Positions 52,236 through 61,843 of a stretch of DNA of 64,000 nucleotides are shown one piece after another (within the stretch, counting starts at the first letter, position 1; each line of letters opens with the position of its first letter). This DNA is from Holophagales bacterium. GTDB lineage: Bacteria; Acidobacteriota; Thermoanaerobaculia; UBA5066. The notes under the pieces were generated by a model, which saw only the letters and a program-made list of their open reading frames with translations, was not told where the DNA came from and made no database searches. Made by a program: the position numbers and the translations under genes. The DNA lies in contig JADKBZ010000012.1 of the NCBI GenBank assembly GCA_016714815.1, forward strand, positions 124,001 through 188,000, written 5' to 3'.

Positions 52236-54944
52236 GTGACTCTGGCGGCGGGAACCAGGCTCGGGCCCTTCGAGGTGCGCAGCCTCCTGGGGGCCGGCGG
52301 CATGGGGGAGGTCTACCGGGCCCTCGACGAGCGGCTCGGCCGGGAGGTCGCGGTCAAGGTCCTCGGCGCCGAGTTCCTCTCCGATTCCGAGCAGCTCCGG
52401 CGCTTCATCGGCGAGGCGCGGACCGCATCGTCCCTGAACCACCGCAACATCGTCACGATCTTCGAGGTCGGACAGTCGGAAGGTCAGCCGTTCCTCGCCA
52501 TGGAGCTCATCGACGGCAAGACCCTCCGACAGCTCGAGGCCGCCGGCCAGCTTCCCCTGCGCAGGACGCTCGAGCTCGTGGTGCAGGTGGCCGAGGGGCT
52601 CTCCGCGGCGCACGAGGCGAGCCTCGTCCACCGCGACCTCAAGCCCGAGAACATCATGGTCACCCGGGACGGGACCGTGAAGATCCTCGACTTCGGTCTC
52701 GCAAAGCCCTTCGGGGCCGCGGCCTCGGGAGAGCTCGCCAAAGGCCTCGCGAAGACCTCGACCGGCATCGTCGTCGGGACGGCGAGCTACATGGCTCCGG
52801 AACAGGCCCGGGGTCGCGCCGTCGACTTCCGCTCCGATCAGTTCTGCCTCGGACTGATCCTCTACGAGCTCCTGACCGGCCGGAAGGCCTTCGACAAGCA
52901 GAGCGCCGTCCAGACCCTCTCGGCCATCATCGACGAGGAGCCGGAGTCGGTCGAGGTCCTCAACCCCAGGGTGCCGCCCCCCCTCGCCTGGATCGTGGCC
53001 CGATGCCTCTCTAAAGAGCCCGACGAGCGCTACGCCGCCACGCGGGACCTCGCCCGGGAGCTGAAGCAGGTGAGAGACAACCTCGGCCGGCTGACGGAAG
53101 GGGTTCCCCGCTCCCCCACGAGCGCGACGGCCCGGATCGAGGGGGCCGCGACGGTCCGGACCGCCGCCGCCCCGGCGTCCCGGACGCCGACCGTCCCGCC
53201 CCCCGCCTCGGTCCCCGAGGGGAAGGCGCGCCGGACGGCCCGGGTCCTCGCCTCCGCCCTCGCCGCGCTCGTCCTCCTCGGGGGCGGCGCCGGCGTCGGA
53301 TGGTGGTTGCGCGACCGGACGGAGGAGACGCCCGCCACGTGGGACGGAGACCTCGTCCTCGGGAACACGACCCAGGTCCTGGCCGCCCGCCTCTCGTCCG
53401 ACGGGCAGACTCTCGCCTTCGTGACTCCGGCAGGCGGCGTGACCCAGGTCGCCGTGATGAAGCCGGCCTCGGGCGACTGGTCCGTCCTGACGAATCGCAA
53501 CGACTCCGGCTCCATCTATCGCGTGGCCTGGTCGAAGGACGGCACGCGGATCTTCTTCGACCGCGTCACAGACGTTCCGCACGGCGTCTTCAGCGTCCCC
53601 GCCGTCGGCGGTCAGGAGCGTCTCGTCCTCGAGGACGCGCAGAGCCCCGAGGTCCTTCCCGACGGCAGCCTTCTCGTCGTGAGGACCTCGGCCCAGGGCG
53701 CCCTTCGGATCCACAGGTTCTTCCCCGAAACCGGGCTCGTCTCGCCCCTCGGCCCCCCCATCGTCGCCGAGTCGATGGGCCTCTCCATCCGGTCCACCCC
53801 GGACGGCTCGAAGGCGATCTTCTGGGGCCGCCTCTCGGGTGAAAAGGAGACGACCCGGCCGAGGCAGCTCCACCTCCTCGACCTGGCCACCGGAGTCTCC
53901 CGCCCCGTCACCACGGACCTCCCGGTGGCGCCCCCGTTTGCGGTGGCGCCGGACGGACGCTCGTTCCTGGCCACCGTCGCGGTCGGCGACCTCTTCCGTC
54001 TCGTCTCCGTCTCGTTCGACGGGCACGAAGCGCACGGCCTCCTGACCGTCACGACCCGCCCTTCGAACATCTCGACGGGCCCCGACGGCAGCTACTACGT
54101 CTGCCTTTCCGAGAACACTCTCGAGGTCCTCCGCTTCCCGGTGTCGGGCGGGGTTCCCGAACGCCTGGGCACGGCGCGCGGAGCCCTCAGCAGCCCGGCG
54201 ACCCTCTCCGACGGTCGGGTTCTCCTCTCGGGCCTCGTCGCCGGCCGGCGCCGGCTCCTCCTCAGGAGCGCCTCCGGCGAGACGCGCCCCCTCGTCGAGA
54301 CGTCCGACCAGACGGCCCCTCCGGTCGTGACGCTCGCGGGCGGCCGCGCCGTCTTCCTCGCGGGCCCCCTCGGGGCCCCCCCGGGGCTCGTCCTCGCCTC
54401 GGTCGACGAGGGACGCATCCTCAGGCGGCTCCCCGGCACCGAAGGGGCCGCCCCGCAGGATCTCTCCGCCTCGTCCGACGGCAGGACCGTCTACTTCCCC
54501 GATCGTGGCAACCTCTGGGCAATCGACGTCGACGGGAAAGCCCCTCCGCGAAAGCTCGTCGCGGGTCACGGCGTCGCCGCCTTCCCGGACGGCGAGGAGC
54601 TCCTCGTCCAGCGCAACGGGATGAACGGAGTCGACCTCTTCCGCGTCCCGGTCGCGGGCGGCCACGAGCTCAGGATTCCGATCCAGGGAGACCTCCGGCT
54701 TGCGCCGATCCCGCTCTCGGGCCGCGCGATCGGTCCGGACGGGAGGGTCGTCGTCACGGTCGCCGCCCGGAGCTCCTGGCGCTGGGGCCCGGCGCTCCTC
54801 GATCCCGTCACCGGCGCCGTCGAGCGGATCCCGGTCGTCTTCGAGGGCGACGTCCAGTCGCCCGGCTGGGCGGACGGAGGGGACCTCGTCGGCCTCGGCG
54901 TCGGCCTCCGCACCGAGCTCTGGCGCTTCCGCGAGCTCCGTTGA
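52236..54944 (+). CDS. Membrane Ser/Thr protein kinase with beta-propeller domain
   Basis: 902 residues from GTG 52236, chosen because the protein then begins VTLAAGTRLGPFEVRSLLGAGGMGEVYRALD as is usual for this family; a GTG at 52200 would add 12 residues. The kinase domain (about 10-275) has VAVKVL, VHRDLKPENIMV, DFGLAKP and GTASYMAPEQARG, all active-site parts intact. One transmembrane helix follows (about 345-368). The outer 520 residues form a TolB/WD40-like propeller with repeated 'DG...' blades. This kinase-propeller type is common in Acidobacteriota. The signal is probably sensed outside the membrane. Confidence 0.9.
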   Translation: MTLAAGTRLGPFEVRSLLGAGGMGEVYRALDERLGREVAVKVLGAEFLSDSEQLRRFIGEARTASSLNHRNIVTIFEVGQSEGQPFLAMELIDGKTLRQLEAAGQLPLRRTLELVVQVAEGLSAAHEASLVHRDLKPENIMVTRDGTVKILDFGLAKPFGAAASGELAKGLAKTSTGIVVGTASYMAPEQARGRAVDFRSDQFCLGLILYELLTGRKAFDKQSAVQTLSAIIDEEPESVEVLNPRVPPPLAWIVARCLSKEPDERYAATRDLARELKQVRDNLGRLTEGVPRSPTSATARIEGAATVRTAAAPASRTPTVPPPASVPEGKARRTARVLASALAALVLLGGGAGVGWWLRDRTEETPATWDGDLVLGNTTQVLAARLSSDGQTLAFVTPAGGVTQVAVMKPASGDWSVLTNRNDSGSIYRVAWSKDGTRIFFDRVTDVPHGVFSVPAVGGQERLVLEDAQSPEVLPDGSLLVVRTSAQGALRIHRFFPETGLVSPLGPPIVAESMGLSIRSTPDGSKAIFWGRLSGEKETTRPRQLHLLDLATGVSRPVTTDLPVAPPFAVAPDGRSFLATVAVGDLFRLVSVSFDGHEAHGLLTVTTRPSNISTGPDGSYYVCLSENTLEVLRFPVSGGVPERLGTARGALSSPATLSDGRVLLSGLVAGRRRLLLRSASGETRPLVETSDQTAPPVVTLAGGRAVFLAGPLGAPPGLVLASVDEGRILRRLPGTEGAAPQDLSASSDGRTVYFPDRGNLWAIDVDGKAPPRKLVAGHGVAAFPDGEELLVQRNGMNGVDLFRVPVAGGHELRIPIQGDLRLAPIPLSGRAIGPDGRVVVTVAARSSWRWGPALLDPVTGAVERIPVVFEGDVQSPGWADGGDLVGLGVGLRTELWRFRELR

Positions 54945-55033
54945 CGGGGCCGGAGCCCGGCAGGCCGCAGGCGCGCGGAGTGAAGACCATCGGCGCGACC
55001 GCCCACGACGTCCCAAAGGCTGGGGCCATTTCG

Positions 55034-55044
55034 GCCAAATTGGC
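55034..55044. promoter_or_regulatory. Upstream palindrome GCCAA-A-TTGGC
   Basis: A perfect 5+5 palindrome with TTGG core, 27 bases upstream of the -35 box of the MocR-type gene. It shares the CCAA/TTGG core with the operator at 55112-55131, so it may be a second binding site. Confidence 0.35.
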
Positions 55045-55070
55045 TGGCCTCTTTCTCCGCCAACTGGAGC

Positions 55071-55098
55071 TTGAAAGCCCTGGAATTCGCCCCATAAT
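55071..55098 (+). promoter_or_regulatory. Sigma-70 promoter of the MocR-type gene
   Basis: TTGAAA (55071-55076) and CATAAT (55093-55098) are separated by 16 bases, each one mismatch from consensus, in a locally AT-richer stretch. The transcript would start near 55105 and have a leader of about 57 bases. Confidence 0.6.
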
Positions 55099-55111
55099 CC
55101 CCTCCGGACCG

Positions 55112-55131
55112 GTCCAATACGCGAATTGGAC
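55112..55131. promoter_or_regulatory. Operator-like inverted repeat GTCCAAT-N6-ATTGGAC
   Basis: A perfect 7-bp inverted repeat with a 6-base spacer lies just downstream of the -10 box, where a bound repressor would block the start of transcription. GntR-type regulators bind such repeats, so autoregulation by the encoded MocR-type protein is a reasonable inference. Confidence 0.6.
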
Positions 55132-55161
55132 TGGCAACCAGACGAGAGAAGGGAGACGGGC

Positions 55162-56670
55162 GTGGACATCCGGATCGACCGCGAGAGCGCCATCCCCGTC
55201 TACGTCCAGATCCGGGGCGGAATCCGCGACCTGATCCTCTCGGGCCGCCTGCCCGACGGCTTCCGCCTCCCCCCGGAGCGCCAGCTCGCCACGGCGCTCG
55301 GCGTCAACCGCACCACGGTCTTCTCCGCCTACAAGGAGCTGAAATCCGACGGCCTCGTCGAGTCGCACGTCGGACGGGGGACGGAGGTCGTCTCCCGGAA
55401 AGCCGGCAAGAGCGCCGTCGAACCAGCCGGCCCGCTCCCCTGGAGGCAGCTCGCCCGCGACGGCAGCGTACGGGAGCCGGACCCGCTCGTGCGCGACGTC
55501 CTCGCCCTGACGGAGCGCCACGACGTCATCAGCCTCCAGGCCGGGCTCCCCGCCGCCGAGCTCCTTCCGCTCGAGGACCTGCGGCGCGTGCAGGAGGAGA
55601 TCCTCGTCCGGAAGGGTCCCGAGGCCCTTCTGCACAGCCCGACGGAAGGGGTGACGGCATTTCGCGAGGCGCTCTGCCGCCACATGGTCCCCCGGGGCAT
55701 CCGCTCGAGCCCCGACGAAGTCCTCGTCACGTCGGGCTCCCAGCAGGGGCTCGACCTCGTCGCCCGGACGCTCCTCTCTCCCGGGGACGTCGTCGTCGTC
55801 GAGGAGCCGTCCTACTTCGGCGCCCTCGAGGTCTTCCGCTCCGCGCGCGTCCGCCTGCTCGGCGTCCCGACCGACCGGGACGGGATGCGGACCGACGTCC
55901 TCGAGGCGCTCCTGGCCCGTCAGCAGCCCCGCCTCATCTACACGCTCCCGACGTTCCAGAATCCTTCGGGCTGCGTCCTCAGCCTCGCTCGCCGGCGCCG
56001 CCTCCTCGAGCTCGCGTGGCGCCACCAGGTGCCGATCCTGGAGGACGACCCGTATTCCGACCTCCGCTACGAGGGAGAGGCGCTCCCGTCGCTGAAGGCG
56101 CTCGACCCGTACGGGTACGTCATCCACCTGAGCTCGTTCTCGAAAGTGCTCTTTCCGGGGCTCCGCCTCGGATGGATCGCCGCGCCGAGGACCCTGGTCC
56201 GCCAGCTCGCGCTCGTGAAGCAGACGGTCGACCTCCACTCCGGGACCCTCGGCCAGTGGATCGTCGAGGGGTTCCTCTCGGGGGGACTCTTCGCCCGGCA
56301 CCTCGCGGCGACCCGGACCGCCTACCGCCGGCGGCGCGACGTCCTCCTCTCGACCCTCGCGGAGGAGGCGCCCCCCGGCTTCACCTGGAACCGGCCCCAG
56401 GGGGGCTTCTACGTCTGGTGCCGCCTTCCCGAAGACGTCCCCCCCACCCGGCTCCTCGCGCAGGCCGCCGCCGAGCGGGTCGCCTACCTCCCGGGGGGCG
56501 CCTCGTTCGTCGAGGAGCCGACGGGGAACTCCATCCGGCTCAACTTCACCTTCGCCCCGGAAGAGCAGCTCCGGGAGGGCGTCCGCCGGCTCGGCCGCGC
56601 CCTCCGTGCCGCGCAGGCGGAGCCGCAGCGTCGAAACCGTTCGGTGGTGGGAACGCCTCCCATCGTCTGA
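55162..56670 (+). CDS. MocR-type GntR-aminotransferase transcription factor
   Basis: 502 residues from GTG 55162, with GGGAG 8 bases upstream. Residues 1-75 form a GntR winged helix (IPVYVQIRGGIRDLILSGRLPDGFRLPPERQLATALGVNRTTVFSAYKEL). Residues 100-495 form a class I aminotransferase fold with SGSQQGLDLV, LPTFQNPSG and the PLP lysine in LSSFSKVLFPGLRLGW. MocR proteins use PLP or amino-acid adducts as signals; some also keep aminotransferase activity. The class I part resembles the 2-aminoadipate aminotransferase type encoded next, so it may control that gene. Confidence 0.9.
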   Translation: MDIRIDRESAIPVYVQIRGGIRDLILSGRLPDGFRLPPERQLATALGVNRTTVFSAYKELKSDGLVESHVGRGTEVVSRKAGKSAVEPAGPLPWRQLARDGSVREPDPLVRDVLALTERHDVISLQAGLPAAELLPLEDLRRVQEEILVRKGPEALLHSPTEGVTAFREALCRHMVPRGIRSSPDEVLVTSGSQQGLDLVARTLLSPGDVVVVEEPSYFGALEVFRSARVRLLGVPTDRDGMRTDVLEALLARQQPRLIYTLPTFQNPSGCVLSLARRRRLLELAWRHQVPILEDDPYSDLRYEGEALPSLKALDPYGYVIHLSSFSKVLFPGLRLGWIAAPRTLVRQLALVKQTVDLHSGTLGQWIVEGFLSGGLFARHLAATRTAYRRRRDVLLSTLAEEAPPGFTWNRPQGGFYVWCRLPEDVPPTRLLAQAAAERVAYLPGGASFVEEPTGNSIRLNFTFAPEEQLREGVRRLGRALRAAQAEPQRRNRSVVGTPPIV

Positions 56671-56714
56671 CAATCACCGCCCGAGGCCGCGGCCGACGGT
56701 GGAAGGGGGACCCG

Positions 56715-57939
56715 ATGACGACCCGCTTCGCGAAACGGATGGAAGTCCTGAAGGCTTCCGAGATCCGCGAGATCCTCAAGGTGACTCAGAGGCCCGAGGT
56801 GATCTCGTTCGCCGGGGGCCTTCCGGCGCCCGAGCTCTTCCCCGTGAAGACGCTCGCCGCCGCGACGCAGAAGGTCTTCGAGGAGGAGGGGACGAAGGCC
56901 CTCCAGTACTCGACGACCGAGGGGCACGCCCCCCTGCGCCGCAAGATCGCCGAGCGAATGAGGACGACCTGGGACACGCACGTGGCGCCCGAGCAGATCC
57001 TCGTCACCTCGGGCTCGCAGCAGGGTCTCGACCTCACGGGCAAGCTCCTCCTGGACGAGGGGGACGTCGTCCTCTGCGAGAGCCCGACCTACCTCGGCGC
57101 CATCTCCTCGTGGAACGTGATGCGCCCGCGCTGGGTCGAGGTGCCGACGGACGACGACGGGATGGACCCCGCCGCCCTCGAGGCGGCCCTCGCCGAGCAC
57201 CCGGCCGCGAAGGCGATCTACGTCATCCCGAACTTCCAGAACCCGTCGGGGCGCACCTGGTCTCTCGAGCGGCGGCGCCGTTTCATGGAGATCGTCGAGC
57301 GGCACGACGTCACCGTCGTCGAGGACAACCCCTACGGCGAGCTCCGCTTCGAGGGCGCCCCGATCGCCTCCCTGAAGTCGCTCGACAGGAAGGGGCGGGT
57401 CCTGGCGCTCGGCACGTTCTCGAAGGTCTTCTGCCCGGGCCTCAGGATCGCCTGGATCGCCGCCGAGAACCCCTACTACGAGAAGCTCGTCATCCTCAAG
57501 CAGGGGGCCGACCTGCAGACCTCGACCCTCGGCCAGCTCCAGGTGAACCGCTACCTCGAGGAGAACGACCTCGACGCCGACATCGCCCGGATCATCCCCG
57601 TCTACCGCGAGCGGCGCGACGCGATGCTCGCCGCGCTGGACGCGGAAATGCCCGCGGGGGTCCACTTCACCCGTCCCCGCGGGCGGCCTCTTCCTCTGGA
57701 TGACGCTTCCCGACAGGCTGAACGCCCGGACGCTCCTCGAGGAATGCGTCCGCCAGAACGTCGCCTTCGTTCCCGGCGGCGCCTTCTACCCGAACGGCGG
57801 CCACGAGAACACGCTCCGCCTCAACTACTCGAACATGCCGGTCGAGCGGATCCGCGAGGGGGTCCGCCGCCTCGCGGGCGCCATCGTGAAGGAGATGGAG
57901 CGCGCCGCGCTCCAGACGGACGTCCCGGTCACGCCGTAG
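56715..57939 (+). CDS. Class I PLP aminotransferase, LysN/2-aminoadipate type (frameshifted)
   Basis: About 407 residues if repaired. It opens MTTRFAKRMEVLKASEIREILK and has SFAGGLPAPELFP, SGSQQGLDLTGKLLL, IPNFQNPSG, EDNPYGELRFEG and the PLP lysine in GTFSKVFCPGLRIAW. The N-terminus and motifs fit bacterial 2-aminoadipate/multi-substrate aminotransferases. The frame breaks at about 57681-57683, where GCGGGCGG should be GCGGCGG to continue GGLFLWMTLPDRLNA; one extra G in a short G run. The rest to the C-terminus is normal. It lies 44 bases after the MocR-type gene. Confidence 0.85.
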
Positions 57940-58011
57940 GCCTCGGAACCCGCTCCCCTGAAGTAGGATGCCTGCTCCCGCCTCGCCCGGGGCGTGGCGG
58001 GAGCAAAGCCG

Positions 58012-58829
58012 ATGAGAACGAAGACCGTTTCCCTCGCCGGGGCTCTCGCCCTGTTCCTGCTGATCGCGGCGCTCCCGTGCCCCGCGCAGTCCTCGCTCAT
58101 CCTCGCCACGACGACGAGCACTCAGGACAGCGGCCTCCTCGACGATCTCCTCCCGCGATTCGAGTCCGCCACGGGCCTTCGGGTCAAGACGATCGCCGTC
58201 GGCTCGGGCGAGGCGCTCGCGATGGGCCGCCGGGGCGACGCCGACGTCCTCCTCGTCCACTCGAAGGCGGCCGAGGACGAGTTCATGGCGGCGGGGTTCG
58301 GCTCCCTGCGCCTCGACGTCATGCACAACGACTTCGTCCTCGTGGGCCCCCCGTCGGATCCCGCAGAGATCAGGAGCCTCGCGACGCTCGACGCGATGAA
58401 GAAGATCGCCGGGAGCGGAGCCCTCTTCGCGTCGCGCGACGACCGCTCCGGAACCCACGCGCGCGAGCTCGACCTCTGGAAGAAGGCCTCGATCAGCCCA
58501 GCCGGCAAGCCGTGGTACGTCGCCACCGGGCAGGGAATGGGCGAGACGGCGCGGGTCGCGTCCGAGAAGCGGGCCTACACGCTCGCGGACCGGGGAACCT
58601 TTCTCGCCCTTCGGAAGACCCTCGACCTCGCGATCCTCGTCGAGGGAGCCCCGACCTCTGGAACTCCTATCGCGTCCTCGTCGTGAACCCGGAAAAGCAC
58701 CCGAAGACACGCGAGAAGGACGCGAGGCGATTCGCCGAGTGGCTCGTCTCCCCCGCCGTGCAGAAGGCGATCGGCGAGTTCGGACGGGAGAAGTACGGCC
58801 AGCCGCTCTTCGTCCCCGACGCGAAGTAG
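58012..58829 (+). CDS. tupA: Tungstate ABC transporter substrate-binding protein (frameshifted)
   Basis: About 272 residues if repaired. A signal peptide (VSLAGALALFLLIAALPCPAQ) is followed by LILATTTSTQDSGLLDDLLP, the TupA anion-binding signature, and DADVLLVHSKAAEDEFMAAGFG, NDFVLVGPPSDPA and SRDDRSGTHARELDLWK. The frame breaks at about 58648-58654: adding one C to a CCCC run gives VEGAPDLWNSYRVLVVNPEKHP and the standard C-terminus. The start ATG is preceded only by weak ribosome-site sequence. It binds tungstate (possibly molybdate) in the periplasm for TupBC. Confidence 0.85.
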
Positions 58830-58832
58830 GGG

Positions 58833-59516
58833 ATGACCGGGCTCTCGTCCTCGCTCTCCACGCTCCTCCCGATGCCGGGGGAGCTCGCCGGCATCCTCCT
58901 CCTGTCGCTCTTCGTCTCCGGCGTCGCGATCCTCGTCTCGATGCTCCTCGGCGTCCCGGCCGGAATCTTCCTCGGCCTGCACCGCTTTCCCGGGCGCAGC
59001 TTCCTCGTCACCCTCGTGAACACCGGCATGGGCCTGCCGCCCGTCGTCGTCGGCCTCGGCGTCTTCCTCCTCCTCGCGCGCTCCGGGCCGCTCGGGGGGC
59101 TCGACCTCCTCTACACGCCCTGGGCGATGGTCCTGGCGCAGGTCGTCATCGCGACGCCCCTCGTCGTCGGCATCACGCTCGCGGCGATCCAGGGGCTCGA
59201 CGCGCGCCTCCACCTCCAGATCCTCTCCCTCGGCGCCTCGACCGGGCAGCTCTACTGGAAGCTCGTCAAGGAGGCCCGCCTGTCGCTCGTCGCCGCGCTC
59301 GCCGCCGGCTTCGGCTCGATCATCTCGGAGGTCGGAGCCGTCATGATGGTCGGCGGCAACATCAAGGGACAGACGCGCGTCATGACGACGGCCATCGTCC
59401 TGCAGACACGGCAGGGGGAGTTCGGCAGCGCCGTCGTCCTCGGCACGATCCTCCTCCTCCTCGCGCTCGGCGTGAACTGGCTCTTCACCTGGGTCCAGCA
59501 GAGGCAGAAGGCGTGA
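58833..59516 (+). CDS. tupB: Tungstate ABC transporter permease
   Basis: 227 residues with about five membrane helices. LAGILLLSLFVSGVAILVSMLLGVPAG opens it; GMGLPPVVVGLGVFLLL and the EAA loop around LSLGASTGQLYWKLVKEAR, FGSIISEVGAVMMVGGNI are typical of TupB. Begins 4 bases after the tupA stop and overlaps tupC by 4 bases. Confidence 0.92.
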   Translation: MTGLSSSLSTLLPMPGELAGILLLSLFVSGVAILVSMLLGVPAGIFLGLHRFPGRSFLVTLVNTGMGLPPVVVGLGVFLLLARSGPLGGLDLLYTPWAMVLAQVVIATPLVVGITLAAIQGLDARLHLQILSLGASTGQLYWKLVKEARLSLVAALAAGFGSIISEVGAVMMVGGNIKGQTRVMTTAIVLQTRQGEFGSAVVLGTILLLLALGVNWLFTWVQQRQKA

Positions 59517-60625
59517 GCCTCCTCGGTCTCGAGGGCGTGGAGGTCGTGCGCGAGGGGCGGGCGATCCTCTCTCTCCCGCGGCTCGACGTGCGCGAGAAGG
59601 AAATCCTCGCGGTCCTCGGCCCGACCGGGGCGGGCAAGAGCACCCTCCTGCGCGTCCTCCACCTCCTCGAGCGCCCCGACGCCGGGTCGCTCGCGTGGCG
59701 CGGCGAGCGCGTCCCCTGGCCCGCGCCGCTCGCCCTCCGCCGGCGGATCTCGATGGCCTTCCAGGACCCGCTCCTCCTCTCGGGGACGACCTACGACAAC
59801 GTCGCCTACGGCCTCGGCCTCAGGGGCCAGAACGGGAGCGGCGCCCGCGAGCGGGTCGAGGCGGCGCTCCGCCTCTTCCACGTCGGGCACCTCGCCTCCC
59901 AGCGCGCCCGGACGCTCTCCGGCGGCGAGGCCCAGCGAACCGCGCTCGCTCGCGCCCTCGTCCTCTCGCCCGAGCTCCTCCTCCTCGACGAGCCGTTCGC
60001 GGCGCTCGACACGCCGATCCGCAAGCACCTCCTCGAGGAGCTGAGGCAGGCCGTCCGCGCGCACGGGATCACCTGCGTCTACGTGACGCACGAGCAGTCC
60101 GAGGCGTTCGCCATCGCGGACCGGATCGCCGTCCTCCGCCGCGGCCGGCTCCTCCAGGCGGGGGCTCCGGAGGAGGTCCTCCTCCGGCCGACGAGCCCCG
60201 CCGTCGCCCGCTTCATGCAGACCGGGAACATCCTCCCCGGCGTCGTCTCGAAACGGTCCGAGGCGATCTCCGAGGTGACGGTCGGCGACCGCCTCCTCTT
60301 CTCCCGTACCGGCCTCCCGGCGGGAACGGCCGTCGACGCCTGCATCCGCCGCGAGGAGATCCTCCTCGAGGCCCCGGGCGACGCCTCCCCCGCCCCCGGG
60401 CTGAACCGCTTCCGAGGGACCGTCGAGACCGTCGTCGACCTCGGCTCCACGATGCAGGTCCGGATCGACGCCGGCTTCGCCGGCTTCCCGCTCCAGGCCC
60501 TGATCACGCGGCGCGTCGCGCACGATCTCTCGCTGGAGAGAGGCGGCGAGGTCCTCGCGACGTTCTCCGCCGCTTCGGTCCACCTCATTCCCCGGGAAGG
60601 AAACGACGCCGATGCCGACCTGTAG
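59513..60625 (+). CDS. tupC: Tungstate ABC transporter ATPase with C-terminal TOBE-like domain
   Basis: 370 residues; the GTG start overlaps the tupB stop. The ATPase domain (1-240) has Walker A GPTGAGKST, signature LSGGEAQRTALARAL, Walker B LLLLDEPFAALD and the His switch VTHEQ. Most TupC proteins end near 240 residues. This one adds about 130 residues with LNRFRGTVETVVDLGSTMQVRID, a TOBE/MOP-like oxyanion-binding domain as in ModC, which may allow feedback by tungstate or molybdate. It overlaps moeA by 14 bases. Confidence 0.9.
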   Translation: MSLLGLEGVEVVREGRAILSLPRLDVREKEILAVLGPTGAGKSTLLRVLHLLERPDAGSLAWRGERVPWPAPLALRRRISMAFQDPLLLSGTTYDNVAYGLGLRGQNGSGARERVEAALRLFHVGHLASQRARTLSGGEAQRTALARALVLSPELLLLDEPFAALDTPIRKHLLEELRQAVRAHGITCVYVTHEQSEAFAIADRIAVLRRGRLLQAGAPEEVLLRPTSPAVARFMQTGNILPGVVSKRSEAISEVTVGDRLLFSRTGLPAGTAVDACIRREEILLEAPGDASPAPGLNRFRGTVETVVDLGSTMQVRIDAGFAGFPLQALITRRVAHDLSLERGGEVLATFSAASVHLIPREGNDADADL

Positions 60626-61841
60626 CGAAGCGCTCCAGCTGATCCTCGACTCCGTCGCCCCGCTCCCGGCCCGGTCGACGTTGCTCTTCGACGCCCTCGG
60701 GCTCGTCCTCGCCGGGACGCAGACGTCCCCCGAGACGGTCCCGCCGTTCACGAACTCCGCGATGGACGGCTACGCGGTGCGGGCGGACGACTGCGCCGGC
60801 GCGACGCCCGCCTCGCCCCTCTTCCTCGAGGTCCTCTCCGACCTTCCGGCCGGAAGCGTCGCGACGGACGCGGTGCGTCCCGGCACCGCGATCCGGATCA
60901 TGACCGGCGCACCTCTGCCCGCCGGGGCCGACAGCGTCGTCCCGGTCGAGGCGACGGCGTCGGAAGGGACTCGCGTCCGGATCGCCGCCCCCGTGAAGCA
61001 GGGCGCCAACGTCCGCCTCGCGGGAGAAGACCTCCGCGCCGGGGAGGAGCTCCTCCCGAGAGGCTTTGCGCTCACCCCCGCCGCGCTCGGCATCCTCGCC
61101 TCCGTCGGCCTCGCCGAGGCCCCGGTCCACCCGCGCCCCCGCGTCGCGATCCTGACGACGGGCGACGAGCTCGTCGCCGCCGCCGCCAGGCCCGGCCCCG
61201 GCCAGATCCGCGATTCCAACATCCACACGATGTGCGGCCAGGCAGTCGCCTTCGGCGCCGTTCCCGTTCCCTTCCCCCGGGTCCCCGACACGCGCGAGGC
61301 GGTGACGGCCGCCCTCGCGAAGGCCCGCGACACCGCCGACGTCATCGTCACGAACGGCGGGATCTCGGTCGGCGACTACGACTTCATCAAGGCGGTCCTC
61401 GCCGACCTCGGTGCGCGGGAAGTCTTCTGGAAGGTGAAGCAGAAGCCGGGCGGACCGCTCGGCTACTGGCTCCTCGACGGGAAGCCCGTTTTCGGCATCC
61501 CGGGGAACACCGTCGCGGCCATGGTCTGCATGGAGGAGTACGTGAGGCCGGCGCTCCGGAAGCTGATGGGACACGCGAGGCTCCTCCGGCCCGAGACGAC
61601 GGGCGTCTTCGAGGGTTCGTTCCGCAAGAGCGTGCAGGACGGCAAGGTCCACCTCGTCCGCGTCCGCGCGCGCCGCGAGGAGGGCCGGCTCGTCGTGGCG
61701 CCATCCGGTCCCCAGGGCTCCGGGATCCTCTCCTCGATGCTCCGCTCGAATGCGCTCGCGCTCGTCCCGGCCGACGCCCTCGCCCTGAAGACGGGCGACG
61801 AGGTGCAGGTGCACCTCATCGAGGAGCCGGAGGACCACTGA
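60612..61841 (+). CDS. moeA: Molybdopterin molybdenumtransferase
   Basis: 409 residues, full length. PPFTNSAMDGYAVRADD, TGAPLPAGADSVVPVE, the MoCF-binding TNGGISVGDYDFIKAVL, GKPVFGIPGNTVAAMV and a C-terminal MoeA_C domain are visible. It inserts molybdate or tungstate into adenylated molybdopterin. Being overlapped with tupC, it probably handles tungstate brought in by TupABC. Confidence 0.94.
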   Translation: MPTCSEALQLILDSVAPLPARSTLLFDALGLVLAGTQTSPETVPPFTNSAMDGYAVRADDCAGATPASPLFLEVLSDLPAGSVATDAVRPGTAIRIMTGAPLPAGADSVVPVEATASEGTRVRIAAPVKQGANVRLAGEDLRAGEELLPRGFALTPAALGILASVGLAEAPVHPRPRVAILTTGDELVAAAARPGPGQIRDSNIHTMCGQAVAFGAVPVPFPRVPDTREAVTAALAKARDTADVIVTNGGISVGDYDFIKAVLADLGAREVFWKVKQKPGGPLGYWLLDGKPVFGIPGNTVAAMVCMEEYVRPALRKLMGHARLLRPETTGVFEGSFRKSVQDGKVHLVRVRARREEGRLVVAPSGPQGSGILSSMLRSNALALVPADALALKTGDEVQVHLIEEPEDH

Positions 61842-61843
61842 CG

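Noticed and set aside
51465..55193. A 1242-codon minus-strand open frame over the Ser/Thr kinase
   Set aside because: Only its last 230 codons (the CpcT-like gene) have protein-like features; the rest is antisense to an intact kinase.
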